From contig NC_133904.1 in the NCBI RefSeq assembly GCF_964199755.1, positions 1,612,001-1,676,000 of the forward strand: a DNA stretch of 64,000 nt, given 5' to 3'. Positions 1-14,700 of the stretch are shown here, piece after piece (the first letter of the stretch is position 1; every line of letters begins with the position of its first letter). The DNA comes from Larus michahellis. Lineage: Eukaryota > Chordata > Aves > Charadriiformes > Laridae. Below the pieces are notes generated by a model that was given only the letters and a program-made list of their open reading frames with translations, ran no database searches and had not been told where the DNA came from. The translations under genes were made by a program, and so were the position numbers.

Positions 1-3000
1 AGAGTATTCTCCGAAAATTTCTGTCCAACAGCTGTTCAATGTTCAAGCATAAAAATAAAAATAACACTAACCTATTTTCTTCTGGATGCTACAGACTCCC
101 TTTTTCATCTAGAAATTCAATGCATTCACTCTGTATTCCCTTTCAACCCCACTGACAACCTATAAATTATTACTTTATATTGCAGGGCATCCAGAGGCTC
201 CGGCCAGGGTCAGGGCAACGTGCTAGAATAGAGACACCGGCTCCAGAAAGCGTCTCAGTCCTGGTCTGTCAAAACAGCCTTTTAGTGGATGCTAAAATGC
301 TCCCTGCTTGTATAAAATAAACTGTTCAGTCTATGCCAATAGCTTCTCTGCTGCTGTTCCCCCCGGCAAATTCATTACCAATCCACCCAGATCTTCTCCT
401 TCACCGTATTAACTGATGCGATGTCATTTAAAACACATTAAATACAGCAATAGTATTTACTTGAAAATTTGAATAATTCATGAAGAAAAAAAAAAGAAAA
501 GGTCTACACAAAGCTAGGAAATTTTGCAAACATCATTCTTTCAGCTACCACCCTCCCCTGGATTTTTTTTAAAACTGAAACTGAACTTGGGGGCAATTAA
601 TATCCGATACAGTTCTAACGGCAGCAAAATAATTTTTATCATCTCCTTCGAACCCCTGTTTCATACCATCCATCACTTACAGGAAAACACGATCAAGACA
701 GGAGTCTATGAATAACTCTGCTTTTTCTCCAGGATTCAATCTAGACTGCTTCTAAATATGTATAATGCCCAGACTACATTAACACATTAAAGCTTTGTAG
801 ATTGCCATCACTGCTTCTGCAGCTTAATTTCATCTGTCCCTCACAATTCAGATCTTCAACTACTTTCATCCTGAAGAAGAAAACAAAATAAAAATCACTC
901 CACTTTAAATATAAAACCTCATGATGCTCACATAAGCAGATTGCTAAGCACGTTTAAGAGGATATATATTTAAAACCTGGCAGCAAAACTTTATTCCCCT
1001 ACTAAACGGGGGTATTCTCTTGGATTCTATTCCCTCGATGTTAATAAAAAGCATATTCTATGATCAGTTAAGCTTGAAGAAATCTGGGAAGGATGATGAG
1101 TTTGACAAGTCAAACAATTGAGGAGTAGAGTCGGAGAATATAGCAAGTGATAGAAGAGGGAAAATTTTAAGCAACTGATAAAAAAAAAACCCCCCACAAG
1201 GGATTCAGTGTGTTTGTCTTCTGCTCCAGCTGCCCAGAGGCTGGAAAGGCACAGAGCACTAACACAAAATGGATGCTTTTTCGCAAACACCACCTTAATT
1301 TCCAAACAATTTTGTCTGTCCGGTTAAAAATTCATTTCCTACTTCTGCCTGACGATTTTAATTGCTAACACAGCTGCTCTCTTCCGCTCATTCGAAAGCG
1401 ACGAGAGAATTTAAGGCATTCTGTGCCCGAGACAGTCCTGCTGCACAAAGTAATTGGAAATGACAGATCACACACAGCAGCGCAGGCTTGACGTTTGTAC
1501 ATCGAGTTCTGCAATAAACCTCGGCAGATTCACAGGAGGACTCCCCCCAAGCTGAACGAATTCAGCGGCAAGAGCCTGGAAAATAAAACTTACCAATTTC
1601 ACATTAAACACATGAGAACAGCACGTATTAATTATTGGGCAGAAGTTTAAAGTTTCCTTTAATCATTTCGAAATGCTTTGAAATCCCATGTCTGGTACAA
1701 CGGCTCCGAAAGAGCTTTTATCTTTCAGCTGTAAGACGGGAGGCACGCTGGAAACCCCCGACAAGATTTTCCGCCCCCCAGTTTTGGCATCTCTCCTTTT
1801 GAATTAGGTTTCCTAAAGTTGTGCACAGCGAGATACACCACAACTCGTAAAGAAACTGTTTAAGTACAAAAAAAAACACCACTAATTTTAACACAAGGAG
1901 AAACTTCTACTCAAAAATTAAGAGTCACAGAAAGCCGAGCTTCAGTTAAATATATGTATTTTATACGGTATCCCAAAGCTTCTGTGTAAGTACAATAGGT
2001 TAAAAATCCTGCCTCTTCTACGCTACCCAGCTCGCGCTTACAGTGTGGATAATGATATGCAATGTACAAAAGAAGGTAATTAACATACTTCTCACATAAA
2101 AACAAACATCGGGGCTAACAGCATGCAGACCTGTTCTCACGCACCACCTTACCCAGAAGAATTCACCATTGATGCTGCCAGGCGCTGGAGTAATTCCTGG
2201 ATGCCATGGTAACGCACCGACAGCTCACCCACTCCCACCTTTCAGCAAATTCGTGCAACTACTACCTCTCCAAACTGCGATTCCCCCCCGCCTCCGCCGC
2301 CTCCACCCTATTTCCCCTCCCCAGCATCCTTCAGCAGTCACCGAGCTTACTTACCATCCAAAACGGGGAAAAGAAAAACCTCTGAAAATTCGGTTTGAGG
2401 CATGAGAACCCCTCAGCTGTCCCCAACACCCCCCCCAGCAGCACAAACACGCCGGTGGCGTCCTGTCCTCCGGGGCTGGCTGAACCTGGCTACGGCCACG
2501 ACACCTCCTCTGAGCACACTGCCATATGCCTTCCGCAGCTGCGAGTTCGTCAACTGGGTGAACGTTAACCGTTTCGACACGTTACAGAAACTCCAGCCCC
2601 AGCGTTAACCCAGCACAGCCATTTAGTAAGCAGGGAACAGGAAGGGTCTGCTCCTTTTTCTTACCTTTAAGCAAAGGGAGGTCTCTGAATTCTAGCGCAT
2701 CTCAGCTTTTTCAACTTCAAAAATGTATCGGTTGGTGAGTTGAAGTGTTTTCCCTCTCCGATTTCCTACAGGGGAGATGTGGAGAGAAAAAAAAAAAAAA
2801 GAAAGAAAAAAAAGGAAAAATTGAAGTACTTAAGGATCTGCAACAGCCATCGGAGTGGAATTTTTTCCCCCCTCTATCTGTAAAAATCCTCTTATTCAGT
2901 CCTGCCTGCTCTTAAGACAGCACTGCTGACGAATTTCAAGGCTCAGCTCCTGACATGCAGAATCACTGAAGGATCAAGAGCATAAATGTCACTTCCTCCA

Positions 3001-6000
3001 GGCAGCACATCAACTGCAAAGGAGCCTAATCTGCTCTGCCCACCGCAATCCTGCCCGGCCGAGGAGTAAATCCTGACATCTGCCTCACGCCGAGCTTTCA
3101 TTAAACCTTTCTGAAGAATTCCAATTTAAAGCCCCTATCTAAAGGCTCCCAGTTTTAGCTAAACCATTATGTAGTTTCACTTGAGAAGCTGCACAAGTGG
3201 AAGAATATCAACTGAAAAACTAATAAAACAGAAGTCAAAGACTAACCTCGAAACAAATTACAGCTGGCTACATCCGAGCAGTAGCAGAGGCTCTGGAATT
3301 ATTAAATGAGCTTCAGAAGAGATTTAACTAACCAAATTCCACTGCAACGCTTTATTTATGGTATGTGCGCCGGTCCCAAAAATATTTGCTAAGGTTTTTC
3401 CATCTCCTTTATTGCTTTTGCATGTTCCCTAATCAAATCCAACAGGCACAAACCCTATGGAGGCTGGGAGATTTTTTTTTTTTTTTTTTTTTTTTTACAG
3501 TATTTCATAATACAGTGGCCTAAAGTTCCTCAAAATAGAAATTAGATGTCATGAACACAGCATCCTAAATACACGCTATACGTGGATGAAACAGAAATCA
3601 GGACATGGGCATCGACTCGAAACACCATATAATTAGCTCCTAAAATGGCATTTTAATGGTCTCTGCCCTTCCTCAACTTGGCAATAGCCTGTATAATTAC
3701 TCTCTTATTAGCTCTCCGCATCCTTCCCTCGCATTCCCAATTTAAAATTAAACAAAAACTCTTCTGTTGGAGTTTGCCTTCAAGAAGTCTTGTTTTAAAA
3801 GGATTACCCGTCGCTAAAAGCAAACTGGAGTCCATAAAAGGAGGCTTATTCGGGCACTTGGAGTCTATTTCTTTAGGTATCTAATACACACCTGGATCTT
3901 TAAAAAAAAATAAAAATCTATTTGAATTCTCTTCCCGAATTAGCTCAAGAAAGTAAATTTTAATCACCCATTAAAATGGATGCCAAAGCAACTTGAGCCT
4001 GCATGGTGTTTCTCCCTATAATCCTCTCGCTGGAGGCTCAATTTAATAAACAAAGGCAGCTCTAATAATTCAAATCTTACTTTCAAAGATGTGATGTGCC
4101 TGTCAGAAGCTTTCTGCAACGTACCACTACGTTTCTTCAGTCCCTCTCCAAGGCTTTGCATACGTTTAAGCCTGCGTCTTGCCTTTTGAATGCTGATAAC
4201 TGCTCTGTTTCTTTTCTCTCCTTTCAAGGATTAAACGCAACCGCACAGACATTTTTATTAGTGCATCATGCACCATTAAATTGTCAGCTTGTCTTCCCTG
4301 ATTCTCTTTTAAAAAATAAATACGTGGCCTTGAAAACATCTTTACAACAAAATACTCATTTTCTTGGCACTTATTTATAAACTGAAGCAAACAAAGCCAA
4401 AACCCGACCAGCAAAGCACCGCGTGTATTTCCCTTCCAGCCAGGTTGCAGAAGACGAGAACCCCGCTACACAAAACATGGATTTTTAAAGACCGCGCGGT
4501 ACGTTCACGTAACATCTACCAAAAAGCCCTTCGCTTGGCTCCCCCAAGAGATTTATTTTCATTATTTAAGAGTTCGCCCTACTGCCTTCAAGTGGCAGAG
4601 CGAGAACTCCCCCGTTTTGCACTCTGGTCATACGGGAACAACTCCCAGAGAAAAAATACAAGATTTCACCAGGAGAAAACAGTGATATTTTCATCCGAGG
4701 CAGTCCAACGGACACGAAGGGTGGTGCCAACACACGGGCTACGTGTCCCACACCAAGAAGATGATGGCTTGGGATGCTCTGCAGTCACTTCCTAAGGGCT
4801 GGATTTTTAATACCTCTTTTTGGCAATATTTCTATCTGGGAGTGAATGGGCTCTTTTCCATACACTGTGGCTTCTTTCTCCCAAACTCCAGCCTACTGCC
4901 AAAGGTCCCCAAAATTTCCCTCAACAGGGCTGCGCCTTTGCGCAATTTCCAACCAGCCCTAACTGGAGAAAAACCAGCCGGCACTGCAGAAATTCTATTC
5001 CTGCCCAGATCAAACCTGTCTAGAAGATTCTGCCCAGACAAATCCTTTACCTTGTGTCTGACTAACAAGTTTTAAAAGTAATCAACATGTTTGACTTGGA
5101 AGGCACAAGACACATTGACACTTTGGATTTGCACATTCCTTCTATTTTTCAACATAGGCAGCAGAAATATCTTAGCACCTCTTCATCGAGGAGAAATTGC
5201 CTTTAAAATACTGGTAAAATTCCAGAAACCGTTGTGGTCCTGGGCGGCTTGGTTACAACGGGTCAGCAGAGAATAAACACGGAGCATCTCTGCAACAGCT
5301 TGGACACGGTCAGGAGAGTCAATCCAGCCAAGCCGGGTTTCTCTCTGCTCCTGGCTTGCGGAAAGACCAGCTGCAGAGCCTGGAAATAAACCCGGGAGAT
5401 TCCTGAGGCTGCGCCCGGAGCAGCCGGGCAGGGGGAAACCCCCCTTTCCCTCCCAAAGCGAGAGGCGGCTCCTGCAAACAGCCTGCGGCGGAGGCTGGAG
5501 GAGGGCAGCGCTCCACGAGCACAGAAATCCCCGGGGGGACCTTCGGAAAGAGGGATGGGGGATCCCACCGCAGTGAGACATTCAGCCAGCTCCACCAGGA
5601 CGGCTGTAGGTGGAGGGTTCCTGGAGGGACAGGAACCCAGCAGGAGAAGGCACAAGTGACACTTAAGGCGGCCCCAAGGGATGGAGAGCGGCTGGTTTCC
5701 CTCCAGAGGGGCCCAAAGCCAGGTTGGAAGCAGCAGCCCAACGTGTCGGCTTCCTCAGGGGGCACCTCAACAGAAAATCTGTTGACTTGCAGGTTGAAGG
5801 AAAAAAATTCACATATGCGCAGCTGCACGGTTACCGAGGGCTTTTCCGGGTACAGGCACAAAATGAAAGATTTCTAACCAACAGGAGAGACAAGTTTTTG
5901 CTCTCTGCTCCCAGCCATCTGCTTCGTTTTAAGCCTCCCTCCACTCAGCGTCACTTCTCCAAACTCAGCTTCAGCCCCGAGATGAAGCTTTGGATCCCTT

Positions 6001-9000
6001 TTTATTGTATTTCGGAAATCATAGAGATGCCAGCAGGGTTTGCTAAGTCATTAATACGCGTACCTGGCGATTAGAAGCCTTTGCTCGCAACCTGCACTTT
6101 CGGCACAGCCACAGCAGCATTATCAGATAAGGTGTTAACAACTTGCTGGGTTACAGCAATAGGTACGTGCCAGTCGCAGAACGGCAAAACAAACAGCCAA
6201 GCACACAGATTTTACACAATTCCAAACTCCCGACTGAAGTTGAAATCCTGTTTCTAGATACAGGCTGACGCTTCTAAAACACCGTGGGAATGCAATACCC
6301 TAAAGGGCAATTCAAACAGCAAGGACTTGCGATGATTTTTTTTTTTAATTAAATTTTTTTAAATCATTAAATTGACTTTTTTTTTTTTTTTAAAAAGAGA
6401 GAAAAAAGGACTACTTGTCACTGCCCACAGCTTGCCTCAGGAGGCGCAGCCCTTCCAGTAGCAGGATAAGGTTGGGCAACGGCGTCACTCCAGCTATTGT
6501 ACACAGTTTTAAGAGCCTCACATGAAAGAATAAGACTTTTCCGTCTCTGATAATGAACGTCTGGACTGCAGGCAAAGCTAACCGGAGAGGGGACGGGCTA
6601 AGGAAAGCTACAGAGGAGACAAGTACTCAGGCCCCCCAAGAAGGACTTGCAGAAGAAGCCAGAGGACCTCATCCTAAGGCCCTCAGGATACATTCCAAAG
6701 ACAAGGTCCAAAGCTAGTTTAACTGATTTTGTCCACATTACTCTCAGGAATCCATAAAAATAACATTTTCTCTTCATGCCCAGATAGGAGGATTTCATCT
6801 CGTTTCTATCAGGCAGAAGAGTAAGACCTCATATTTTACTTCAGTGATCTATAAAACAGAATTTGTTGTTTCTAAAGCCCAAGATTAAGAGAAAAAAAAT
6901 CCCTACTCTGCTTCCAGCTGTTGCACATTTCTGACACTGAGCCACATCTACAGGCACAGGCAGGACACACAATTCCTTCTCTCAGCTGCATTTTAATATT
7001 TTCCCATCTGAGTCAAGAATCCGACGGGTTCAAGTTACCCAGTTCAGATCAGGCATCTGATGTGGCCAGAAACCCCAAGATTCCTGCTCTCGTACAACGC
7101 CTGTGATCAACGCGGCTCCTCTTAATGTCTCGTGCCCATCCACGGGAAAGGGACAGATGCTTTTTCCAGACCCTCCCAGCTGCACAGGACGATGGTACGG
7201 ACAGTCAGACGAGCATGGTGGAAGCTGCAACCCGATATCTCCCCTGAGATGCCAAAGGCCAGCGGGGACTCCCGGGTTTAAGGTTGGCATCAGCCTGCGG
7301 GAAGCGGGCAGAGGAGAAAAGGTGCAGGCGCAGCAGCCTACTGCCAGCGCGCCGAACACCCGGAGCTTCACACCGCCATCCGTCATTCACTGAGAGCGCT
7401 TTTCAATTGGAATAAGGTGGTTAAAGTGAGAGCACCCAATTAACTCCTCAGTAGGAGGACAGCATGCATATTCATGAAATATTCAAAGCGGACGTGGGGT
7501 TCTTAATTGTCTGAACCCACATGCAACAAAGCTGCACTAATACTGTACCACCACCACCACCCCGCCAAATACTTTAAAAAAAAGTAATCAATATTCACTT
7601 CAGTAGCCAATTTGTGTTCAACTCGGATTTTCGCCAGTGTTCAACTTTACCCATCTCTGTTCCTGGTGAGAGGGGAACTTCTGGTCCCACAGAAAGAGGA
7701 TCCGGCCTGACTCAAGCCCACGGGGTTAAACCCAACTAAACCAGGCGCCGGCTGTTGCCCCAAGTCCCTCAATTTGAGCCATCGAGGCAGGAAAACCATC
7801 CTTCCCAAGCGTTCAATCCCAACACAGCTGGTTGCGCCGACTGCAACGTAGTGCAAAGAGGTTATTTAGAGTAAAAAAAAAAAAAAAAAAAGTAGTGTCC
7901 ATTTAGTGCCCATTTAAGACTGATCTACCCTGTTGGGTTATGAAAAAAATAAGACTACAAAAAAAAATATGCTCAGACTAAATTATTTTGGAGACAGTTC
8001 TGGGATAAATGCAAAGGACCTGCCTGGCTCCAGTCACCGAGGTGGAGAAGCAGCTCCCGCAGGTCCCCGAGCAGGGGAAACCTCTGCAGAACAGCCGCAC
8101 CATCCTCAGCTTCGCCCTCCCAGCTGCGCTGGTTTTAGCGGCGTCTCGTTTTTCATCCTCGGCAGCCTCGCGAGCCTCCCCCACGCAGCCCCCGCTGGTT
8201 CCGCGCAGACCCCTGCTCCCCAGCTAGACCAACAGTAAGCTTGCAATGCAGAACGGGGGAATACACATATTTTTTTAAGCGTGTCCCATAAGAAATGATG
8301 GCGAATAGCAGGAGGGCTAGCTGTCCTGGGATATCAAGGGGATCGAATCATCCTGGGGTACCAAGGGGACCGAATCATCCCGAGGGGATGGGGTTTGCGA
8401 TGCACAGAAGTGACATCAAATCCACAGACCAAGCTCCATCCCTGGAAGCAGGAGCGAGTGCCAGCAGAGGGCACTCGGATGCCAAGAGAGAAGAGACCCA
8501 CCGTGCGCAGGGCGTGGGGATGGCTCTGCCAGCTCCTCCGTGCAGCAGAACAAGCGAGTTTGGCCATTTTTCTTCCAAGGAAACGCAGCACGCTCCATCC
8601 AAGGTGTAACTTCGGGCTCTCCTCCAGCCACAGCAAACGCCTCTGCTGCCAACTCCTGTTTGGAAGGGTCCGCACTGGGCTTGGGTGGGTTTGCTTTGGC
8701 AGCCCAGACCAGAGGATAAGAAACCCCACTCCGCTCCCCGAGGAGTCCGTCCACCTTGGGGAACTGTCTAAGGGGAGATGTGCACTACCGTCAGTCACGG
8801 CGGCTGTTAAAATAAGGAGAACGCCATGTCGCATGTCAAGCCAAGCCTCTCCTTAGGTATTTTCTATGCTGCAACATTTTGCAAAGGAAGCTTAAATCTT
8901 CTTGGAGAAGTGGCCAAGTTTATAGCAGCAAAATTTGAAATTCACTGTCAATCAGGCAGGGAACTTGTTACCAATCCCATGAGTATTAAAGCACAGAGCA

Positions 9001-11280
9001 TTCCAAGTCGTATCTCGGCAAGATAACCTCCATTTGCTCAAACGGAAACCAAACGTAAGGACTGAAACCAGTAGGACCAGTCTCAAATGTGGGGAAAAAA
9101 AAGAAGATTTACTGGTGAATGGTCTTTCTGGAGCAAGAAACACTCTCGCACAGAGCATCATTTTAAAGTAGCTGTGGCAGCAGGGATTAAGCCTCCAGTT
9201 ACAGCCCACATCTCCAAGCAAATGCAATGAGCTCTGCACCCTGGATTGTGCACAGGATAGAACACGTGGGCTGAGAACCGCACGCTATATAACCCATGCC
9301 AGGGAAAACACCAGTGTTTACACGCACTATAAAAAGGGGCAAGATTGACAGTCGTATTTTTTCATTTACATAGGTTTAAAAACTTAGATGTAAGACAGGT
9401 TTTTTAGGATGACACAGATGGATTTAAGGCAAAAATCAGAGCGCGTGACTGACAAGGGTCAACATGTGCTGCTCCAGCATCACAAGAACACGCAGCCTGC
9501 GAGCGCTGCACCCCTGGCAAATGCCGAGAGTAAACTGGAGCCAGGTTTGCCAGGCACAGAATAGATCAGCTTCTGACCTCCTGATACTGTGCCCTTTTTT
9601 ATAAACACACATGTCAGGAGACAAAGCAATTTAGTAAGTGGCAGAGAAACACAGCATCACCTTAAGTCTTCTGAACGTGAAAAAGGGCCATCAAAACGTG
9701 GCGGTTCTGCGAATGATCCATAAGCTCTCATTTTTTCATGCCACCGATACCATAAAATGTAACAAAAAAAATTTTAAAAAATGTATTTAGGTAAGAGACT
9801 TGAGAATTATATCTTTAAAAAGGTGAGAACCTGATAAATCTCACGCCTGCAAGAAAGACAATTTTTGCAAATAGCTAAAGAACGTGTCACACTTACGCAT
9901 TACTATACAGCCTGCAGTGTTGTGGCAGCCCATTTGCATATCTATTACTCCATAAATTTTACAGTCCACAAATACCAAGAATACTTTACTGTTTCTGAAT
10001 GCCGCTGCCAAGACGTCCCTTTCCAAGAAAACTCAGAACTATGCAAAATCCTTTGTCTAAAGCCTAACCTTCACTGCTGGTGCTCACTGTAATTCTCGGC
10101 TTCGTGACCCTCTCCCCTTAGAGTTTAAGAAGAAATTCACCTTCTATATACGCAATACTTCTGTAAGATATAAGGCACCAAATATTTACTTCTAGATGTA
10201 GTTCAAAGATCAACTAGGCGTTTAAGGACCAGATGTGTATTGCGACTAGCTTTCTCCATGCTAGACCAATAGGGATCCATAGCCTCCTGTCCAGAGCGGT
10301 AATAAACTACGCAGTCAGGGATAAAAAAGCCCTCAATTGAAACCTCTACTGGAAATAAGACCCGTGACTATCAGGGGAAGCATGTGGCAGACGTTAAACC
10401 CAAAAGCACACCTTTTCTCACCTCTCAGCACGGGGCTGATCTCACTCCCACCACTGAGCGTTGAAGGGTTTTGGTACCCCACAGCAAAAACGTGTTTGTG
10501 TGTGTGCGCAGTTTATTTTCATATAAAGCCATTTCCCTCCCAGAATTAAGCAAATATACACCTTCCAGTAACTACAGAGGGTCACACACCGGGGCATGAG
10601 TGTACTTCCCCTCTTTTTTCCACTGTGATGTTGTTTTGTATATTATGCAAAGGCAACCAAGTGTTGCGTTAAGTTTTCCATAATTCTTCGGGTTTTGTGA
10701 TAACATAATAGCAACAGTTCTTTTAAAAGTCTAATTCCCGGCAGGCTTAATATGAACATTCTCCGGGAGTGCTGTTCATGCTTAAAAACAGGCATTAAAC
10801 AGCTAAAACATTTGATGTTTGGAAACAAAGTTACCCATCTGCCAAGGGTTTTGGAAGCATTACATACCACGGAAGATTTTTCTGTTCTAAAACCATTTCA
10901 TGTTAAAGAAAAATCTTCAGACATGCAAAGCTTAAAGCTTAAAAATAATCCTTTCCACTTACTTCTAGCTCTGCCACACAAAAGTGTTTGTCTATTGAAA
11001 AGCGCCAGTTTGCTGTTGCAAACAGCCACCCATCACGTAAGACTGAGTATTCAGATCTACCTTACCTCTACACAATGATGGCATTTATAAATTAATCATA
11101 ACACTTAAAAATAACTGACCTACTTTGCTTGGCCACCTAGGATTCGCTGCGCGCAGGCGTCCAAGCGAGGAATTACGGCGGTGCCGAGGGAGGTGGGAAG
11201 GTGCTGCGCGTCGAGCAGGGGTTTCACGGCAAGCTGCTGCAGAACCTGCGCTGAGGCCACGCTCTGCTGCTGGGGGGCTC
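1..11280. other. Non-coding, probable intron or flank of a leftward gene
   Basis: No exon with recognisable protein similarity on either strand. The open frames here are short and lack conserved motifs. Contents include a 25-T run at 3472-3496, several A/T runs, and a short duplicated segment near 8330-8385. A strong donor-like GATG|GTAAGTAAG occurs on the minus strand near 2350 but has no recognisable exon attached. If the CpG island is the GLCE promoter, this is likely its first large intron. Confidence 0.5.
8330..8385 (+). repeat. Two-copy tandem repeat of about 27 bp
   Basis: The motif ACCAAGGGGACCGAATCATC and the near-copy ATCAAGGGGATCGAATCATC are adjacent. It is a short local duplication with no evident function. 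Confidence 0.6.
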
Positions 11281-11283
11281 ACG

Positions 11284-11735
11284 ACTCACCGAATCCCAGG
11301 GGTCGGAAGGGCCCTCTGGAGATCACCCAGTCCCACCCCCTGCCAGAGCAGGGTCACCCACAGCAGGTGGCACAGGAACGCCTCCAGGCGGGGTTGGGAT
11401 GTCTCCAGAGACAGAGACTCCCCCACCTCTCTGGGCAGCCTGTGCCAGGGCTCTGCCACCCTCACAGCAAAGAAGTTCCTCCTCGTGTTGAGATGGAACT
11501 TCCCATGGGCAAGTTTGTGCCCGTTACCCCTCGTCCTGTCGCTGGGCACCACTGAGAACACCCTGGCCCCATCCTCCTGACACCCCCCCTTTAGCTATTG
11601 ATGAGCATTGGTGAGATCCCCTCTCAGCCTGCTCTTCTCCAGGCCCCAGGGCTCCCAGCCTTTCCTCAGCACAGAGACGCTCCAGTCCCTTGGTCATCTT
11701 TGCCAAGCCTCCCAGTGCCAAGGTCCAGTTACCTC
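11284..11735 (-). mobile_element. CR1 retrotransposon fragment (3' portion)
   Basis: Reverse-complement CR1 3' region: GGAAGGGCCCTCTGGAGATC, the CACAGCAAAGAAGTTCCTCC block, and TGAGCATTGGTGAGATCCCC. It is 5'-truncated as usual. It is almost identical over about 350 bp to the copy at 35147. Confidence 0.9.
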
Positions 11736-14700
11736 CATCAGGTTTCCAACAGAAGTGCTACAGTCCGGCTGAGCACGGCATCGGTGGCACGCACTGACCC
11801 ACTGGAGGTACTTGAAGTTTCAGCTACAGAGCGGTGGTTTGCAGAAAGCTCATTGTCTGCCCAGGGAGACGCTGAAAATAATAGCTTAAAAGGAGACAAA
11901 CACCACATCCCTTGGCTGCAATGCTCCTGTGATGCGAGGGACAGGCTTCCAAGCAGAGCGGCTGGAACACAAGCCCAGGAGCTGGTGGCAGGGCCATCCT
12001 CGCTGGGGCAAAGGCAGCGTGTTCGGGGTGAGAAACAGCCTGGTGCTTGCGAGGCCACAGGCGTCGAGAAGCATTTTTGCAAGCGAAATGGCAGCGGTAG
12101 AGGTGTAACACCACACACCGAGAGCTGGGGGTCCTGGGCTGTCCGGCCTGTGGGGGTGACCGAATTCTTACCCTCTTCTAATTCTAAAGCCCCGCTGGCT
12201 TTAAGTTACCACTAACATATGGCTGAGCAGGATGAAGCTGTTCCTCCCACCTACCCAAAAGCGAGCAGCTTTTCTGACAGTTTAAACTTCCTGGGAAATG
12301 CAGATTTTTCTGGAAGAATACTCAGTGCACGAAAAATATAGCAGAACCCAGTAAGCTGTGGAGGAAGGTGGCTGTCATTGTACAAAGCATGCAGATCTCC
12401 AGCACCTCAGTTGTGGGATTGGCATATAACAGAGATTTTATCTAAATTCACCTTCCATATGGCAGCTCCGGTGCAAATTCATCGTGTGGGCAAGGGAAAA
12501 AAACCTACTCAAAACCAGTTATAACGTGAAATAGAGGTGCACAGCTCTATTTAAGAGGAGATTAAAATAAAAAAGAAAAAGAGTATCACAACTCTAATTA
12601 TACTCAGCATCTTCATCTCCCACAGATGCCTCATCCTTCGTTTTCCTCATTTTCCCTTCCAGTAAAACCAGACGGTCCCAGAGCACCAGTGGAGCCCGCT
12701 GGCAACCGCGCATCACCAAAACGCTTGCCGCCTTTGCGGTATGAAGTATGTGACCTATTTTGGTTCCTCAGCTACGTGGAGAAACAGTTTATCAAAAAAA
12801 AAAAAAAATCAAACCACCCCACACTGAGTAAACGACTTCCCCCTTACTGCAGCAGAAGATGCTCTGATCTCATTTGTTGACATTTATCATTAGGGAGAGA
12901 GACATCTGAAAGCCCTAGGAGGAGAGGAAAGCTTCTTAGGGTTTTTAAGAAAGCCTACATTAAACAGCAGGGACGGCAAGAGCCGATTAGTCCTTCAGCT
13001 TGAGATACACAGTACAGTTAACACAATGTTATTTTTTTAAAAGAACTTAAGAAAATCAGCTAAGACAACATAAGCAGCTGCCTTCTGTACCCAACTTGGT
13101 GTTCAGGTACCTTTGTGAACAGGAGAGCTTGATGAATAAATACATCTTGAAGCCACGGTTCAACTTCCCAAAAATCAAAGTCAACATTTTTAACAATATA
13201 CGCTCAAGGAAAAGTTTTCTGCTTATCAAAGAGCAGAAACGTAAATCAAATGGGCGCAGACCAAAAAAAAAAAAGTATTTTCAAAGTCCCCTCGCCTTCA
13301 AACCACAAGCCAGAACCCTATTTTCAGAAATGTATGTTAATGCGAGAGAAGTTTCTGCAGACGTGTGACATCTTCTCTCTCTGAAGTCTTGAGACCCTCA
13401 GCCACCAAACACACTCAGGTCAGCTCACTAACCCCGCTTACGACGACTGGTCACACACGCAAACCATGCTCTTAAACAGCCAGCTCAATAAGCAATTTAA
13501 CAACCCTTACACCTGCTCAAACGCGGCTGAAAACAAATCATTAGAAAGAAAATTAAGCCAGCAGCCATCCATTATTTCTTAGTCAGTCAAAACAATACCT
13601 AGCCATCTCGTATAACATCAAACTACACGGGGCAATCCAACAGCTTTTCAGAGAAAATATGAATAAAAAAATGAAATCAGATATTGTGTGACGGTTACCT
13701 GACTGGATACCCTTCGGGTCCATTTAAACAACTCAGCTCTATTTTAAAACGCGGCAAATACCACAAGCTCTCAAAAATGAAATGGAGATACGCCCTGGGG
13801 AGGTTAGGAAGCCTGCAGATCCGGAAGCCTCAGGTCCTTCGTGGGAATGTATCCCACCGTAAGCAACAAGAACTGCACTTGTAGGGCATGATTTTTAAGG
13901 ATGATTTTCTTGCCGCAGCTACCTTTGCCGCCAGGATGGCGCTGAACGCCTGCAGCCAAGCTAATGGGCTGCTAACGAAGCAGGGTAGGAAGCGTGGGTG
14001 GCATTCACCCATCTCGACTGACCCCTAGAAACAATTTTTTAATTCTTCAAGCTTTTTTTTTTTTTTTGCAGGAATTAATTGGTATCTTTTGGTATTGTTG
14101 AGAAGATTCCTATGGGAAATTCAAATATTCATTAAATATAATAACTGGTAAAAGCAGCTCATTCTGTTCAGATTTAGACTTCCTTTTTTCTCTAAGAGAA
14201 GGAAAACAGCAAAAATACTTCTTCAGGAAAACCACACCCAGGAAGAAACGGGGAAGTCATTTAACTTTCAACATGGAAGCCAGTTTAAGAGGAACAAAAC
14301 TGCCTTTTCAAGCCCCAGACACGTTTACTGAAGGCGAGTTCAACCTTTGGTATCTCCAAGACTGAGAAGCGCAAACAAAGATCCTGAGTTTGCACTTCCA
14401 AGGGAAGCCCTGCAGCCTCACTGGCTCTGGGAGCTCCTGATAAACTGCTTCTATTTCAAAACTTTCTGGAATTTCCTGCAGCCCTTAATGCAATTAAAGA
14501 GAGGAAAAGAAACGCACCAACAGCCCCCGTTTCCCGTGCGAGACCAGCTCGGGGACGCTCCTGTCCAACCTGCCTGTTCAGGAGGCTTCTCGCTGAAACA
14601 CACAGCCTAAACTAAACTCCCAAGCACCCTACAAGGGACACAAAAAAAGCTCTAATCCTCTGGAATAGACTTCGTTTTTCAAAGCAAGAAGCAGTACAGA

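Noticed and set aside
2340-2420. Strong minus-strand splice donor GATG|GTAAGTAAG near 2350
   Set aside because: No recognisable exon precedes it. A single good donor can occur by chance in 19 kb. It could be a 5' UTR exon of the leftward gene but cannot be supported.
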